From: Aneurinibacillus aneurinilyticus ATCC 12856
GTDB taxonomy: Bacteria > Bacillota > Bacilli > Aneurinibacillales > Aneurinibacillaceae
Length of the DNA stretch: 64,000 bases
Reading direction: 5' to 3'
Assembly: GCF_000466385.1 (NCBI RefSeq)
Contig: NZ_KE952720.1
Coordinates: 1 to 64,000 of the forward strand
Shown in pieces: positions 25,073 to 34,081 of the stretch. The translations under genes were made by a program, and so were the position numbers. How positions within the stretch are numbered: the first letter of the stretch is position 1; each line of letters opens with the position of its first letter. The notes below the pieces were generated by a model. The model was not told where the DNA came from. It was given only the letters and a program-made list of their open reading frames with translations, and did not search any database.

Positions 25073-26794
25073 GTGAAAATTCCTGTAGGGATTTCGAATC
25101 GACATGTCCATTTGTCACGTGAACACCTTGATATTTTGTTCGGTAAAGGTTATGAATTAACGAAAATAAAGGATTTACGGCAAAAAGGACAATTTGCTGC
25201 TGAGGAAACAATTGATATAGAAGGACCAAAGGGGAAAATTAGCCATGTACGCATCCTCGGTCCTGAGCGTAACAAAACCCAAGTTGAAATTTCAAAAACG
25301 GATGGCTACGTTCTTGGGGTAAACCCTCCAATGCGGGATTCTGGCGATTTAGCAGAAACACCTGGTATAACCATCATTGGCCCCAGAGGACAAGTAATGC
25401 TTCAAGAAGGATTAATTATAGCAGCACGCCATATTCATATGAACGAAACCGATGCTGCAAAAATCGGTGTAAAAGACAATGAACATGTAAGTGTACGTGT
25501 AGATGGTGAACGCTCCTTAATTCTTGAAAAAGTACTTTGTCGGGTGCATCCTAGCTTTGTGCTTGAGTTCCACATCGATACGGACGAAGGGAATGCAGCC
25601 GGGCTAAAAAACAGTGATGTAGTTGAAATTATTCAGGTTGACTCCTATCATCAGCTTGAAGTGGTGGAAGAAAGACAAATTCTTCTCTTCAACTGCGGCA
25701 GTTCATCTATTAAGTACAAACTATACCGTATGCCAAACAAGCAGTTGCTAGCTTCCGGTGTTATCGAACATATCAAGAAAGAGGAGTATGGACAACATCT
25801 ACTCCAAATTGCACAAGATATGCAGCTATACCGCATTGATGCAATTGCTCACCGCATCGTGCATGGGGGAGAAGAATTTGCGCAATCTATCATCATTGAC
25901 GAACGTGTAAAAGCCGCTATTAAAAAGCTGACTCCGTTTGCACCGCTCCATAATCCGGTAAACTTGCTAGGTATTGAATGGACGGAAAAGCTGTTTCCCA
26001 ACTTGCCTCAAGTGGCTATTTTCGATACCGCGTTCCACCAGACGATGCCGCCTTCTTCGTTTATTTACCCAATTCCGTATGAATACTATACGAACTATAA
26101 AATTCGCAAATACGGCTTCCATGGTTCCAGCCATCGGTATGTCATGGAGCGAGCAGAAGTCATGCTAGAAATGCCAAAAGAAAAATTGCGTCTCATTAGC
26201 TGCCATATCGGAAACGGTGTATCCCTTACCGCGATCCGGTACGGAATCTCCTACGATACAACGATGGGCTTCACTCCAATTTCTGGCGTCAGTATGGGCA
26301 CACGTAGCGGAAATATCGATCCGGGTATCATTCCTTATCTAGCGGAGATTGAAGGGACGGATGTTCATGGGGTCGTAGAAAACATTTTAAACAAAAAAAG
26401 CGGATTACTTGGCATTTCTGGAAAATCAAACGACATCCGGGATATTCTTCAGGGCATCCGAGAAGGGGATGAACGTTGCAAGCTAGCCATTGACGTGTTT
26501 ACGAAACGAATCCAGGCGTATATCGGGCAATATTTAGCTAGACTCCATGGAGTAGACGGCATTATTTTCACTGCCGGAATTGGCGAAAATAGCGCTGAAA
26601 TCCGTGAAAGAATTTGTGCTGGATTTGAACACGCAGGTGTTGTCATCGATCAACATGCCAACCACCGTGCTACAGGAGAGCGTTTCATCAGTACTCCTTT
26701 CTCTCCAGTTAAAGTCATGGTTATCCCAACGAACGAGGAACTGATTATGGCTCGCGATGCTTATCAGCTCGTAACACAAATGATCAGTGTGTAA
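25073..26794 (+). CDS. Fused PduL-type phosphotransacylase and acetate kinase
   Basis: 573 aa, two enzymes in one chain. Residues 1-190 are PduL-like: metal sites HVH (11-13) and HIH (120-122) and the third His in EFHIDTDEGNA (167). Residues 201-573 are acetate kinase: FNCGSSS (206-212), HRIVHGGE, PLHNP, FDTAFHQTMP, YGFHGSSH, HIGNGVS, MGTRSGNIDPG, FTAGIGENS and PTNEEL, so all known catalytic residues are present. The kinase part is about 30 residues shorter than usual near its start. Together they would convert acyl-CoA plus phosphate to acyl phosphate and then to acid plus ATP, or the reverse. GTG start with AAGGAGTGGAG. No frameshift or stop at the junction (about 190-201). Acetyl or propionyl preference is unknown. 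Confidence 0.92.
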   Translation: MKIPVGISNRHVHLSREHLDILFGKGYELTKIKDLRQKGQFAAEETIDIEGPKGKISHVRILGPERNKTQVEISKTDGYVLGVNPPMRDSGDLAETPGITIIGPRGQVMLQEGLIIAARHIHMNETDAAKIGVKDNEHVSVRVDGERSLILEKVLCRVHPSFVLEFHIDTDEGNAAGLKNSDVVEIIQVDSYHQLEVVEERQILLFNCGSSSIKYKLYRMPNKQLLASGVIEHIKKEEYGQHLLQIAQDMQLYRIDAIAHRIVHGGEEFAQSIIIDERVKAAIKKLTPFAPLHNPVNLLGIEWTEKLFPNLPQVAIFDTAFHQTMPPSSFIYPIPYEYYTNYKIRKYGFHGSSHRYVMERAEVMLEMPKEKLRLISCHIGNGVSLTAIRYGISYDTTMGFTPISGVSMGTRSGNIDPGIIPYLAEIEGTDVHGVVENILNKKSGLLGISGKSNDIRDILQGIREGDERCKLAIDVFTKRIQAYIGQYLARLHGVDGIIFTAGIGENSAEIRERICAGFEHAGVVIDQHANHRATGERFISTPFSPVKVMVIPTNEELIMARDAYQLVTQMISV

Positions 26795-26881
26795 AAACTC
26801 AACAATCGAATAGGATTGCTCCCGTACCTTTTACATCTCTGTATATACCAATTGATGTACGGCGATTCGGCTCATAATAAA

Positions 26882-26918
26882 TAAGCCGCCAAGGACACGA
26901 CTCCCTGGCGGCATTTTA
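26882..26918 (+). terminator. Terminator after the PduL-AckA gene
   Basis: AAGCCGCCA and TGGCGGC close a stem, followed by ATTTTAAT. The 370-base gap to fixX also holds repeat A copy 2 and nothing else that I can support. Confidence 0.7.
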
Positions 26919-26936
26919 ATAAAGACGGATAGAACC

Positions 26937-27139
26937 TATATAAGCTACACTCGGTATTTTGACAGGGGAGTGTGGCTGGAAGGAGGAGATTCGGAAAAAG
27001 AAGAGGGTGGATGCCCCTGCTCTCCGGCAGAAGAAGGGCCAGCGTGTGTTTTTCCGACCGCTCCCGTCCACCGTCCTTCCTTCTTCTCTTACCTCCCACC
27101 ACCAAAATGTGTTGATGTATCAAATCAGATGTATATATA
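26937..27139. repeat. Intergenic repeat family A, copy 2
   Basis: The longest copy, 203 bp. Starts TATATAAG and ends in GTATATATA. TTTTGACAGGGGAGTGTGG is answered by CCACCACCAAAATGTGTTGA in inverted form, and GAAGAAGGG and CCTTCTTC occur in the inner arms. The overall order matches copy 1 from end to end. Confidence 0.75.
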
Positions 27140-27164
27140 ATGCTTTAGCTTACTGATTTGTAGG

Positions 27165-27461
27165 CTAAGCTAGACGAAACACAATCCCATGCCCGCCCTT
27201 TGGATACTCCCACTTAATATTCTGATACGGACAGCCAATGCGGCAGCTTCCGCACTCATGACAGCCCTCGTAGCCAACCGCCATCCGCATCCCTTCCCAC
27301 TTATATACCTCAGCCGGACAAAATACCGTGCAAAGCTTATCCGGACAATTCGTAGCACACACATCATGATCTAACACATGCAGATGCGACTTTGTATCCG
27401 CCCTGAACCGAACCAAATACTGCTTCTCTTCAATCGTATTCGTATGTGGTACAAGAGTCAT
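27165..27461 (-). CDS. fixX: Ferredoxin-like protein FixX
   Basis: 98 aa. Eight cysteines: C35, C39, C44, C48 and C67, C70, C73, C77 (CHECGSCRIGCP), of which the second group is a clean 4Fe-4S motif. FixX carries electrons to the quinone oxidoreductase FixC. The ATG shares one base with the fixC stop (TAATG), with AAGGTGATG ahead; the in-frame ATG at 27479 is less likely. Confidence 0.92.
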   Translation of the reverse strand: MTLVPHTNTIEEKQYLVRFRADTKSHLHVLDHDVCATNCPDKLCTVFCPAEVYKWEGMRMAVGYEGCHECGSCRIGCPYQNIKWEYPKGGHGIVFRLA

Positions 27462-28756
27462 TATTTCATCACCTTCCATGCGCGATAAATGTCTTGAACC
27501 ATGCCCAGCTTACTTTTACCTTCCGTTAACCTTTTGAAGATTTTTTTCTGTTTCTCCCGTTTCGGTATACCATCCACTGTGAAGAATTGACTGGCCGCTT
27601 GATTAATCATTGGAATATATTCTTTAAAATACTGTGGATACGATTCAAATGTATGTGTAGCATCTTTGTATTTTTTCAAATCCTGGCCGACAAAACTCTC
27701 AAGCAACCGGATACGATACGTATCAAGCATGTTTGCAGAGAAGTCGTTCGCCTCTTTTGCAAGTACAATCGTTTCGGCTGCCAGACGACCGGACGTCATC
27801 GCCATATTGCTTCCTTCACGGTGAATGCTATTAACCATCTGACCTGCATCGCCTACGACTACGACTCCATTACCTACGATTTTTGGCATCGAATGGAAGC
27901 CCCCTTCCGGAATGAGATGCGCCGCATATTCCATCGGCTCACCTCCACCTATTAATGGGCGTACAATCGGATGGTTCTTCAAATAATCGAGAAGGTCATA
28001 CGGACGAAGCTTAAGCTTAATCATCCCAGATAATGTCGTCCCAACACCAATATTAATGCTTGTTTTATTTGTATAAATAAATCCGGTCCCGAGAGCTCCT
28101 TTAGTCGCATCACCGAAAATTTCAATTGTTGTGCCCTGATTCGGCTCCAAATTGAAACGGTCTTCAATTTTCTCCGCTGGAAGATTAATAACCTCCATGA
28201 CAGCGAGAGCTACTTCCTCTGGTTTGAACTCTTTATGGAAGCCAAGTGATTTGGCAAGCAACGAGTTCACACCATCTGCCAGTACGACAACATCGGCGTA
28301 TACATCACCATCCGGGCGGTCTGTACGTACGCCGATCACCCTGTTATCTTCGACAATACATTCAGTAACAACGGTTTCGTTAATTAGAAGCGCTCCGACT
28401 TCCACAGCCTTACTGGCATACCACTGATCGAATTTGGCACGCAGCACCGTAAAATTATTGTATGGTTCCTTCGCCCACTCCAATCCCTTATAGCCGCTCG
28501 TAAATACCGAATCCTCACCCAGCATCCAGAAACGCTGCTCCACTACAGGGCGTTCAACAGGGGCTTCCTTGTAAAACTCCGGGATCATCTCCTCCATCTG
28601 ATGACGGTACAATACTCCGCCCATTACGTTCTTAGCCCCGGGATATTCTCCTCTTTCGATTAGCAATACATTCAAACCGGCTTTTGCCATAGTATATGCG
28701 GCTGATGTGCCCGCAGGACCTGCACCGACAACAATTGCATCAAATTTCTCAGACAT
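27461..28756 (-). CDS. fixC: Electron-transfer flavoprotein:quinone oxidoreductase FixC
   Basis: 431 aa. FAD-binding VVGAGPAGTSAAY at the N-terminus and the second FAD segment VVGDAGQMVNSIHREG near residue 280. FixC passes electrons from the FixAB flavoprotein to menaquinone. The start MSEKFD at 28756 lies inside the end of fixB (8-base overlap); the long in-frame extension upstream is the fixB reading region and not coding for FixC. Confidence 0.93.
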   Translation of the reverse strand: MSEKFDAIVVGAGPAGTSAAYTMAKAGLNVLLIERGEYPGAKNVMGGVLYRHQMEEMIPEFYKEAPVERPVVEQRFWMLGEDSVFTSGYKGLEWAKEPYNNFTVLRAKFDQWYASKAVEVGALLINETVVTECIVEDNRVIGVRTDRPDGDVYADVVVLADGVNSLLAKSLGFHKEFKPEEVALAVMEVINLPAEKIEDRFNLEPNQGTTIEIFGDATKGALGTGFIYTNKTSINIGVGTTLSGMIKLKLRPYDLLDYLKNHPIVRPLIGGGEPMEYAAHLIPEGGFHSMPKIVGNGVVVVGDAGQMVNSIHREGSNMAMTSGRLAAETIVLAKEANDFSANMLDTYRIRLLESFVGQDLKKYKDATHTFESYPQYFKEYIPMINQAASQFFTVDGIPKREKQKKIFKRLTEGKSKLGMVQDIYRAWKVMK

Positions 28757-30089
28757 GGACCGCTTCACCGCCTTGTGTGACTTTTTTGAACGCTTCAATA
28801 AGCTTAGGCACCACTTCAAAGGCGTCACCAACAATGCTGTAGGTGGCAACACTATGAATCGGTGCATCTGGATCTTTATTAATCGCAATAATAAATTCGG
28901 AATTTTGCATACCAACAATATGCTGGACAGCGCCTGAAATGGCGATGGCAAAATAAATCTTCGGCGTCACCGTCACACCTGTCTGCCCAATCTGATAGTG
29001 ATGGTCGATCCAGCCCGCCTCCACCGCATCCCGGCTTGCACCCACGCTCGCGCCCAGCACCTCGGCCAGGTCGTAACAAATCTGAAATCCTTTCGCATCA
29101 CCTAACCCTTTGCCGCCAGCGACGATAATATGCGCTTCGTCCAGCTTAACCTTATTTCCTGTCTCGCGTACAATTTTCAGCACTTTCGTCTGCAAATCAT
29201 CCTCATGTATACCGAGCGGCTCATGAATTAACATTCCCTGACGGCCTGGTTGTGGCTCCAGCGTTTTCATTACTTTCGAGCGGACCGTCGCCATCTGCGG
29301 ACGATGATTTTTACAGAGGATCGTCGCCATAATATTCCCCCCAAATGCGGGACGACTCGCTTCAAGCAAACGCTTTTCAGGATCCACGTCCAGCATCGTA
29401 CAATCCGCGGTCAAACCTGTTGCAAGATCCGTAGCTACAGCACTCGCCAGGTCTTTGCCATTAGTGGTTGCGCCATACAGAATGATTTCCGGCTTGTATT
29501 TATTACAAAGATCGGCAGTTCCCTTCATATATGTTTCAGAACGATAGTTCTTTAATACCGGATCATCAATCATATAAACAATATCAGCACCGTATTCAAA
29601 ACAGGTCTGAGATAGCGGCTCGATTTGGTATCCAAGCATAAATCCGGCAAGCGGCACGTTCAACTTATCGGCAAGGCGGCGGCCCGCTCCCAGCAACTCA
29701 AGCGATACGCTTGCAATCCTGCCGTCCGTTTGATCAATGAATACCCATACCCCTTCATGGTCAGCGAATTCGTCTGTGCGAACACCCGACCTCGGCTTTG
29801 CTTCGATTTTCGCTTCAATCGCCTCATTTGAAGCGACAGCAGGCGTTTTCGCCTCTTCTTTCTTCGGTTCAGAAACGGCGGGAGCAGGCGGTGGTGGAGC
29901 CGATTTTGCTTTCGTTGGGTTTGGCAGACTAATTGCCTCTGTTGGACAAACTGGAATGCATTCCTGACATTCCTCGCATTTTGCCGTGTCTACTTCACAT
30001 TTGTCAGGCCCAAGGTACAGTGCACTGACGGGACAAGTATCTACACATGTGCCACAGGAAATACAAGCGGCAGAAATCGTAACGGCCAT
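28749..30089 (-). CDS. fixB: FixB (EtfA) with N-terminal 2x[4Fe-4S] ferredoxin domain
   Basis: 446 aa. The first 55 residues form a two-cluster ferredoxin: C9-C12-C15-C19 and C38-C41-C44-C48 (CISCGTCVDTCP and CEECQECIPVCP). A Pro/Ala/Lys linker (about 56-100) joins it to a normal EtfA chain ending with the FAD-binding GQTGVTVTPK and GAVQHIVGM stretches. The ferredoxin may deliver or accept the low-potential electron of bifurcation. GGGAGGCAAATAAC precedes the ATG, one base after the fixA stop. Confidence 0.93.
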   Translation of the reverse strand: MAVTISAACISCGTCVDTCPVSALYLGPDKCEVDTAKCEECQECIPVCPTEAISLPNPTKAKSAPPPPAPAVSEPKKEEAKTPAVASNEAIEAKIEAKPRSGVRTDEFADHEGVWVFIDQTDGRIASVSLELLGAGRRLADKLNVPLAGFMLGYQIEPLSQTCFEYGADIVYMIDDPVLKNYRSETYMKGTADLCNKYKPEIILYGATTNGKDLASAVATDLATGLTADCTMLDVDPEKRLLEASRPAFGGNIMATILCKNHRPQMATVRSKVMKTLEPQPGRQGMLIHEPLGIHEDDLQTKVLKIVRETGNKVKLDEAHIIVAGGKGLGDAKGFQICYDLAEVLGASVGASRDAVEAGWIDHHYQIGQTGVTVTPKIYFAIAISGAVQHIVGMQNSEFIIAINKDPDAPIHSVATYSIVGDAFEVVPKLIEAFKKVTQGGEAVHV

Positions 30090-30090
30090 G

Positions 30091-30915
30091 TTATTTGCCT
30101 CCCTGTACAAGTAATTCGCGCTTTTCTTTTAGCAAAACTTCGACCAGTTGGCTCACCTGTTGCTCTGCTGTACCTGTAAGGCGTTTTCCTCCCTCCGGTT
30201 TCGGAGGGCTGAACATCTTGCCCACGATAGTAGGTGAACCTTTTAGACCGAGCTGACTACGGTCCACATCTTCTAGATCATTAACTGTCCAGACGGTGGG
30301 CTGATAGCGAGCCGCACGGATCATATTGGGGAGCGGTGAATAGGGAACTTCGTTAATTTCCTTCTCTACCGTTAGCAGGCAGGGCAACGGAGAAGTCAGT
30401 ACTTCATAGCCGTCTTCGAGTTTACGATGCACAATAATTTTTTGGTTTGCCTCATCCACTTCCTCCACTTTTTTCACACCTGTGAGGGGAGGAATGTTCA
30501 TACGCCGTGCAATGCCAGGACCTACCTGTCCGGTATCTCCGTCAATGGCCATTTTTCCACATATGACAAGATCGATTGGCTCTTCTTTCATAATACGGTT
30601 AATTGCCCGTGACAACGCATAGCTGGTCGCCAACGTATCCGCACCAGCAAATGCGCGGTCGGAGATTAAGTAACCCTCATCCGCACCGATTTCCACGCAC
30701 TTTTTAAGCGCAGCTACGGCCTGCGGCGGCCCCATGGATAGAATGGATACTTTGCCGCCATATCGGGCACGCAGGCGTACTGCTTCCTCAACAGCATGTG
30801 TATCGTACGGATTCAAAATAGCCGGTACACCTCGCCTGTCAAGCGTGTTTGTTTTTGGATCGATTTTAATAATTTTTGTATCCGGTACTTGCTTAACGCA
30901 AACCAGAATGTGCAT
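30091..30915 (-). CDS. fixA: FixA (EtfB), electron-transfer flavoprotein beta subunit
   Basis: 274 aa. The start MHILVCVKQVPDT is the EtfB signature, followed by NPYDTHAVEEA and DGDTGQVGPGIA. With FixB it forms an ETF; in bifurcating ETFs it oxidises NADH and sends one electron to quinone through FixCX and one to ferredoxin. AAGGAGG precedes the ATG. First gene of fixABCX. No nif genes are in the window. Confidence 0.93.
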   Translation of the reverse strand: MHILVCVKQVPDTKIIKIDPKTNTLDRRGVPAILNPYDTHAVEEAVRLRARYGGKVSILSMGPPQAVAALKKCVEIGADEGYLISDRAFAGADTLATSYALSRAINRIMKEEPIDLVICGKMAIDGDTGQVGPGIARRMNIPPLTGVKKVEEVDEANQKIIVHRKLEDGYEVLTSPLPCLLTVEKEINEVPYSPLPNMIRAARYQPTVWTVNDLEDVDRSQLGLKGSPTIVGKMFSPPKPEGGKRLTGTAEQQVSQLVEVLLKEKRELLVQGGK

Positions 30916-31249
30916 AAAAAAGCCTCCTTGTGCAAAATGAATGTATTGTGAAAAAAATTACATACACAGGATGATCATGGTGAATAAACTAGGCGGAATG
31001 AAAAAGAATCTGAAAATAAACTGAGATGTATCTTGGAAGAAAGAAGGCGGAATGTTCTGATTTTAATTACTATATTAATAGTATTTATGGTGAAAGTGAT
31101 GGGAATATGTATCTGTGAAGTTTGTTTCATTTTATTATATACTTGGTATTCGTCATCCCTCAAAAGATTCCTGCTTTCTTTTTAGAAAAATCACAGGAAA
31201 GAGACAAAACGGCAAATTTTCATCGAACTGCCGCTTTGCTGCATTTTTT
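30916..31249. other. Intergenic stretch upstream of fixA
   Basis: 334 bases without a supported gene. It should contain the fixA promoter, but I see no clear one. CGGCA...TGCCG at about 31207-31235, followed on the minus strand by TTTTG, may be the terminator left from the CoA-transferase remnant. A 13-base match (GGAAGAAAGAAGG, near 31035) to repeat B is too short to call a copy. Confidence 0.4.
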
Positions 31250-31407
31250 CTATACAACTCCTGCACTGCGCAACTGATGAATATCTTCTGGTGTATATAT
31301 CTCCGTATGCTCCCCCAATCCGGGTGCCGGATTTTCAACGCATCCGGGCGTGGACCGGCCGATACCCTCGCTAAATCCAAGATCCGAATCCCTTCCAATG
31401 CCTTCAT
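31250..31407 (-). pseudogene. CaiB/BaiF family CoA-transferase remnant with the middle deleted
   Basis: The first 19 codons read MKALEGIRILDLARVSAGP, the standard start of family III CoA-transferases. A few bases later, in a different frame, ENPAPGLGEHTEIYTPED and then a short run to AGVV plus stop give the standard C-terminus. About 350 codons between are gone. Only the two ends remain, joined near 31352, so no function is possible. Confidence 0.75.
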
Positions 31408-31449
31408 CTTTTTATCTGGTGATATTTAATTAAAAAAATTCTCAAATAA

Positions 31450-31473
31450 AAAAAGGCTTCCCAAAATGGGTAG
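31450..31473 (-). terminator. Terminator of the 58-aa ORF
   Basis: GGCT-CCC and GGG-AGCC close around AAAA; the minus strand continues TTTTTTTATTTG. Confidence 0.7.
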
Positions 31474-31505
31474 CCCTCTGTATTTTTGACTCATCAATAT
31501 AAAAT

Positions 31506-31682
31506 TTACTTTACGCCTGCATGTTCATCAAGCGCCCAATAAATTTTTTTAATTTCATCGGTACGTTCTTTTGACGAAAGACTGGCATCAAACGTAATCT
31601 GTCGAATTAATTCAAGGACAAAATGTTGCATGTTGCCATTTTTTTGTTCATTTTCAGACAACAATTTCAAGTATCTTTCCAT
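31506..31682 (-). CDS. 58-aa small helical protein
   Basis: Starts MERYLKLLSENEQKNG and includes FVLELIRQITFDASLSSKER. GGGAGGGAGTCACCC precedes the ATG and a terminator follows, so it is probably a real gene. Mostly helical, acidic and soluble. No family recognised. Confidence 0.6.
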   Translation of the reverse strand: MERYLKLLSENEQKNGNMQHFVLELIRQITFDASLSSKERTDEIKKIYWALDEHAGVK

Positions 31683-31817
31683 GGGTGACTCCCTCCCATA
31701 ACGCTAATAATACATCAAAATGGTTCTTTTATTATTATACCATTGTTCAAAGAGAAAGTGGGAAGGATTTCCTGATATACTACACTACCTGCAATGCGAT
31801 TTTTGCGCTTGTTTTTC

Positions 31818-32618
31818 TTATTCTTTCCACATATCGTTTAGCTTTTCATACGTAGCAGGATATTTGGCCTGATACTGTAAAAAGCTCGGAATTGGATATC
31901 TCACTCCACCTTTATGTGTGCCAGCAAATCCCTCTATCACATTGTCTGCTATACGGTACGGGAAAGAAAAAGCCATTTCATGATCATATGTCTGACCGAA
32001 CACTCGGTCACCATAGCACGGCAAAATAACCTGCGGACTATCCATCTGTATTGTACGAATGATAATATCCGCACAATCCGCTCTGGCTGAAAACTCTGAG
32101 GAAATAGAGCCTCCTGTTTTAAATAACGTCGCAGCAACCATACGCATAACCTGAGCCGAATTGCCATATACCACTACTACGTCCGGCTCGAATGTCGCAC
32201 GGCTCAGCGGACTGACAACAATCGTCCCGCTCTCTTCTTTACTGAACTTCGGTACCTCTTCCTCCGTTAGTTGCGCACAGGCCAATGTCTCCGCATACAT
32301 ACCGTGTGCCAGATTTCCTTCCGTATAGAACGAAACCGGCTCTTCAAAGTGAAATGCCGCTTTTGCGATTGGACAGGATAAGTCTTCCCCGCCCATCGCA
32401 ATAGCCCAGCCATAGCGACGTGACATCGTTATTCCCTGACAGATACTTACCTGCACTTGCAAATCATGTACAGGGCGCTTCGCTTTAGGTGGTATCTCCT
32501 CTCCCGGACGTAACACCCGAATTGCCAAGGGAAATGTATCGGGTCTCACATGTTTTTCGATTTCGCGATTCAGCAACGCAAGCTTATCATTACGCAGCAA
32601 CTGTTTTGTCTCACTCAT
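31818..32618 (-). CDS. DUF169 family protein
   Basis: 266 aa. Matches DUF169 proteins in length and in RRYGWAIAMGGEDLSCP, EPDVVVVYGNSAQVMRM and SARADCADIII, with a pair of conserved Cys. The family often lies near redox or C1 genes but has no firm function. ATG 32618 is nine bases after AAAGG; the in-frame ATG at 32627 is too close to it. Stands alone. Confidence 0.8.
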   Translation of the reverse strand: MSETKQLLRNDKLALLNREIEKHVRPDTFPLAIRVLRPGEEIPPKAKRPVHDLQVQVSICQGITMSRRYGWAIAMGGEDLSCPIAKAAFHFEEPVSFYTEGNLAHGMYAETLACAQLTEEEVPKFSKEESGTIVVSPLSRATFEPDVVVVYGNSAQVMRMVAATLFKTGGSISSEFSARADCADIIIRTIQMDSPQVILPCYGDRVFGQTYDHEMAFSFPYRIADNVIEGFAGTHKGGVRYPIPSFLQYQAKYPATYEKLNDMWKE

Positions 32619-32764
32619 ATTTTTCATCCTTTCTCATATAAGTTTGAATATTTATTATATTCTTCCTAATTCTTCTTTTCCCTTTTCAGATTGCAACTTT
32701 TTTATGTTTAAGTTGCAATCTTTGAAGCTGCCTGTCAAAAATAATAGAGAAGGATGGTGGTTTC

Positions 32765-34078
32765 ATGTCAAATTGGGATGTTATCGTTATCGGCGGAGGA
32801 CCTGCAGGCTTGATGGCCTCTGTAGCTGCCGCTACGAACGGTGCTAAAGTAATGTTAATTGATAAAGGCAATAAATTGGGGCGAAAATTAATGATTTCCG
32901 GTGGTGGGCGTTGTAATGTTACAAATGCTAAACCGTTGGAAGAACTCATAAAGAACGTTCCAGGTAATGGGAAGTTCCTTTTCAGTGCACTTCATAGTTT
33001 CGGCAATCGTGAAATTATCGATTTTTTTACCGGACTTGGCATTGCATTAAAAGAAGAGGACCGGGGACGTATGTTTCCTGCTAGTGACAAAGCAAAAACA
33101 GTGGTGGACGCACTGCTTAATGAAGTGAGACGACTCGGTGTTCTCCTTCGTGTAAACGAACCTGTCAAACAATTGCTATACAGTGAAACTGATATGGAAG
33201 GTGTCGAGCTTTCATCCGGCGAAATCATTCACTGTCGGCATGTTATCATCGCGACAGGAGGCTGCTCCGTACCGACTACCGGTTCTACCGGCGATGCTTA
33301 TCCGTGGGCGCGTGACGCTGGACATACTGTAACCGAGCTGTTTCCTACTGCTGTACCGCTTAATGCAAACGATGCCTATATTAAAAAGGCTAAGCTGCAA
33401 GGCTTGTCATTGAGGGATGTTACCCTCTCTTTATGGAGTCCGAAAGGTAAAAAAGTATGCACTGAAGAAGGGGATATGCTATTTACACATTTCGGTATTT
33501 CGGGGCCTGCCGTCCTGCGTGTCAGCCACTATGTATCTGTAACACAGCGTAAATTCGGCCCTGCACCTCTCCTGCTTACCGTTGACATATTGCCTGATAA
33601 AACGACGGATAATATTGAGCGCGAAACACAGAACATGATGAAAAAGGAACCAAAAAAAGCGGTTAAAAATGTGTTGCGCACGTATATACCGGAAAGGTTA
33701 CTCCATCTTATCCTGGAGATGGCCGATATAGAAGAGAATACGACATACGCTCATATTTCACACACCAAATGGCGGGAAATGGCACAGCTTATGAAACAAT
33801 TTCCTGTAACAATAACCGGTACGCTCCCGCTCGAACAAGCCACAGTGACAGGAGGTGGTATTACCGTCAAAGAAGTTGATCCGAAAAGCATGCAATCGAA
33901 AGTAAAACGCGGCCTTTTTTTCGCCGGTGAGGTACTCGATGTACATGCGCACACAGGGGGCTATAACATCACTGTCGCTTTTACAACCGGTCATGCTGCC
34001 GGATCGGCCGCTGCCAGACAAGCCCTTGGAATAGAAGAAAGTTTTATTCCGTTAAAACAAAAAAACAAGGGGCGATAA
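32765..34078 (+). CDS. HI0933/YhiN (BaiN-like) flavoprotein oxidoreductase
   Basis: 437 aa. FAD-binding VIGGGPAGLMASVAAA, the family motif KLGRKLMISGGGRCNVTN near residue 40, and the C-terminal GGYNITVAFTTGHAAG that closes the FAD site. The family includes BaiN-type enzymes but the substrate is generally unknown. The DUF294 gene begins three bases after its stop, so they form an operon. Confidence 0.9.
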   Translation: MSNWDVIVIGGGPAGLMASVAAATNGAKVMLIDKGNKLGRKLMISGGGRCNVTNAKPLEELIKNVPGNGKFLFSALHSFGNREIIDFFTGLGIALKEEDRGRMFPASDKAKTVVDALLNEVRRLGVLLRVNEPVKQLLYSETDMEGVELSSGEIIHCRHVIIATGGCSVPTTGSTGDAYPWARDAGHTVTELFPTAVPLNANDAYIKKAKLQGLSLRDVTLSLWSPKGKKVCTEEGDMLFTHFGISGPAVLRVSHYVSVTQRKFGPAPLLLTVDILPDKTTDNIERETQNMMKKEPKKAVKNVLRTYIPERLLHLILEMADIEENTTYAHISHTKWREMAQLMKQFPVTITGTLPLEQATVTGGGITVKEVDPKSMQSKVKRGLFFAGEVLDVHAHTGGYNITVAFTTGHAAGSAAARQALGIEESFIPLKQKNKGR

Positions 34079-34081
34079 AGG

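Noticed and set aside
28757-28951. 65-residue N-terminal extension of FixC
   Set aside because: It is the fixB coding region read in another frame; FixC proper begins at MSEKFD with the FAD motif at the usual distance.
31030-31050. Third copy of repeat B near fixA
   Set aside because: Only about 13 bases (GGAAGAAAGAAGG) match and neither inverted end is present.
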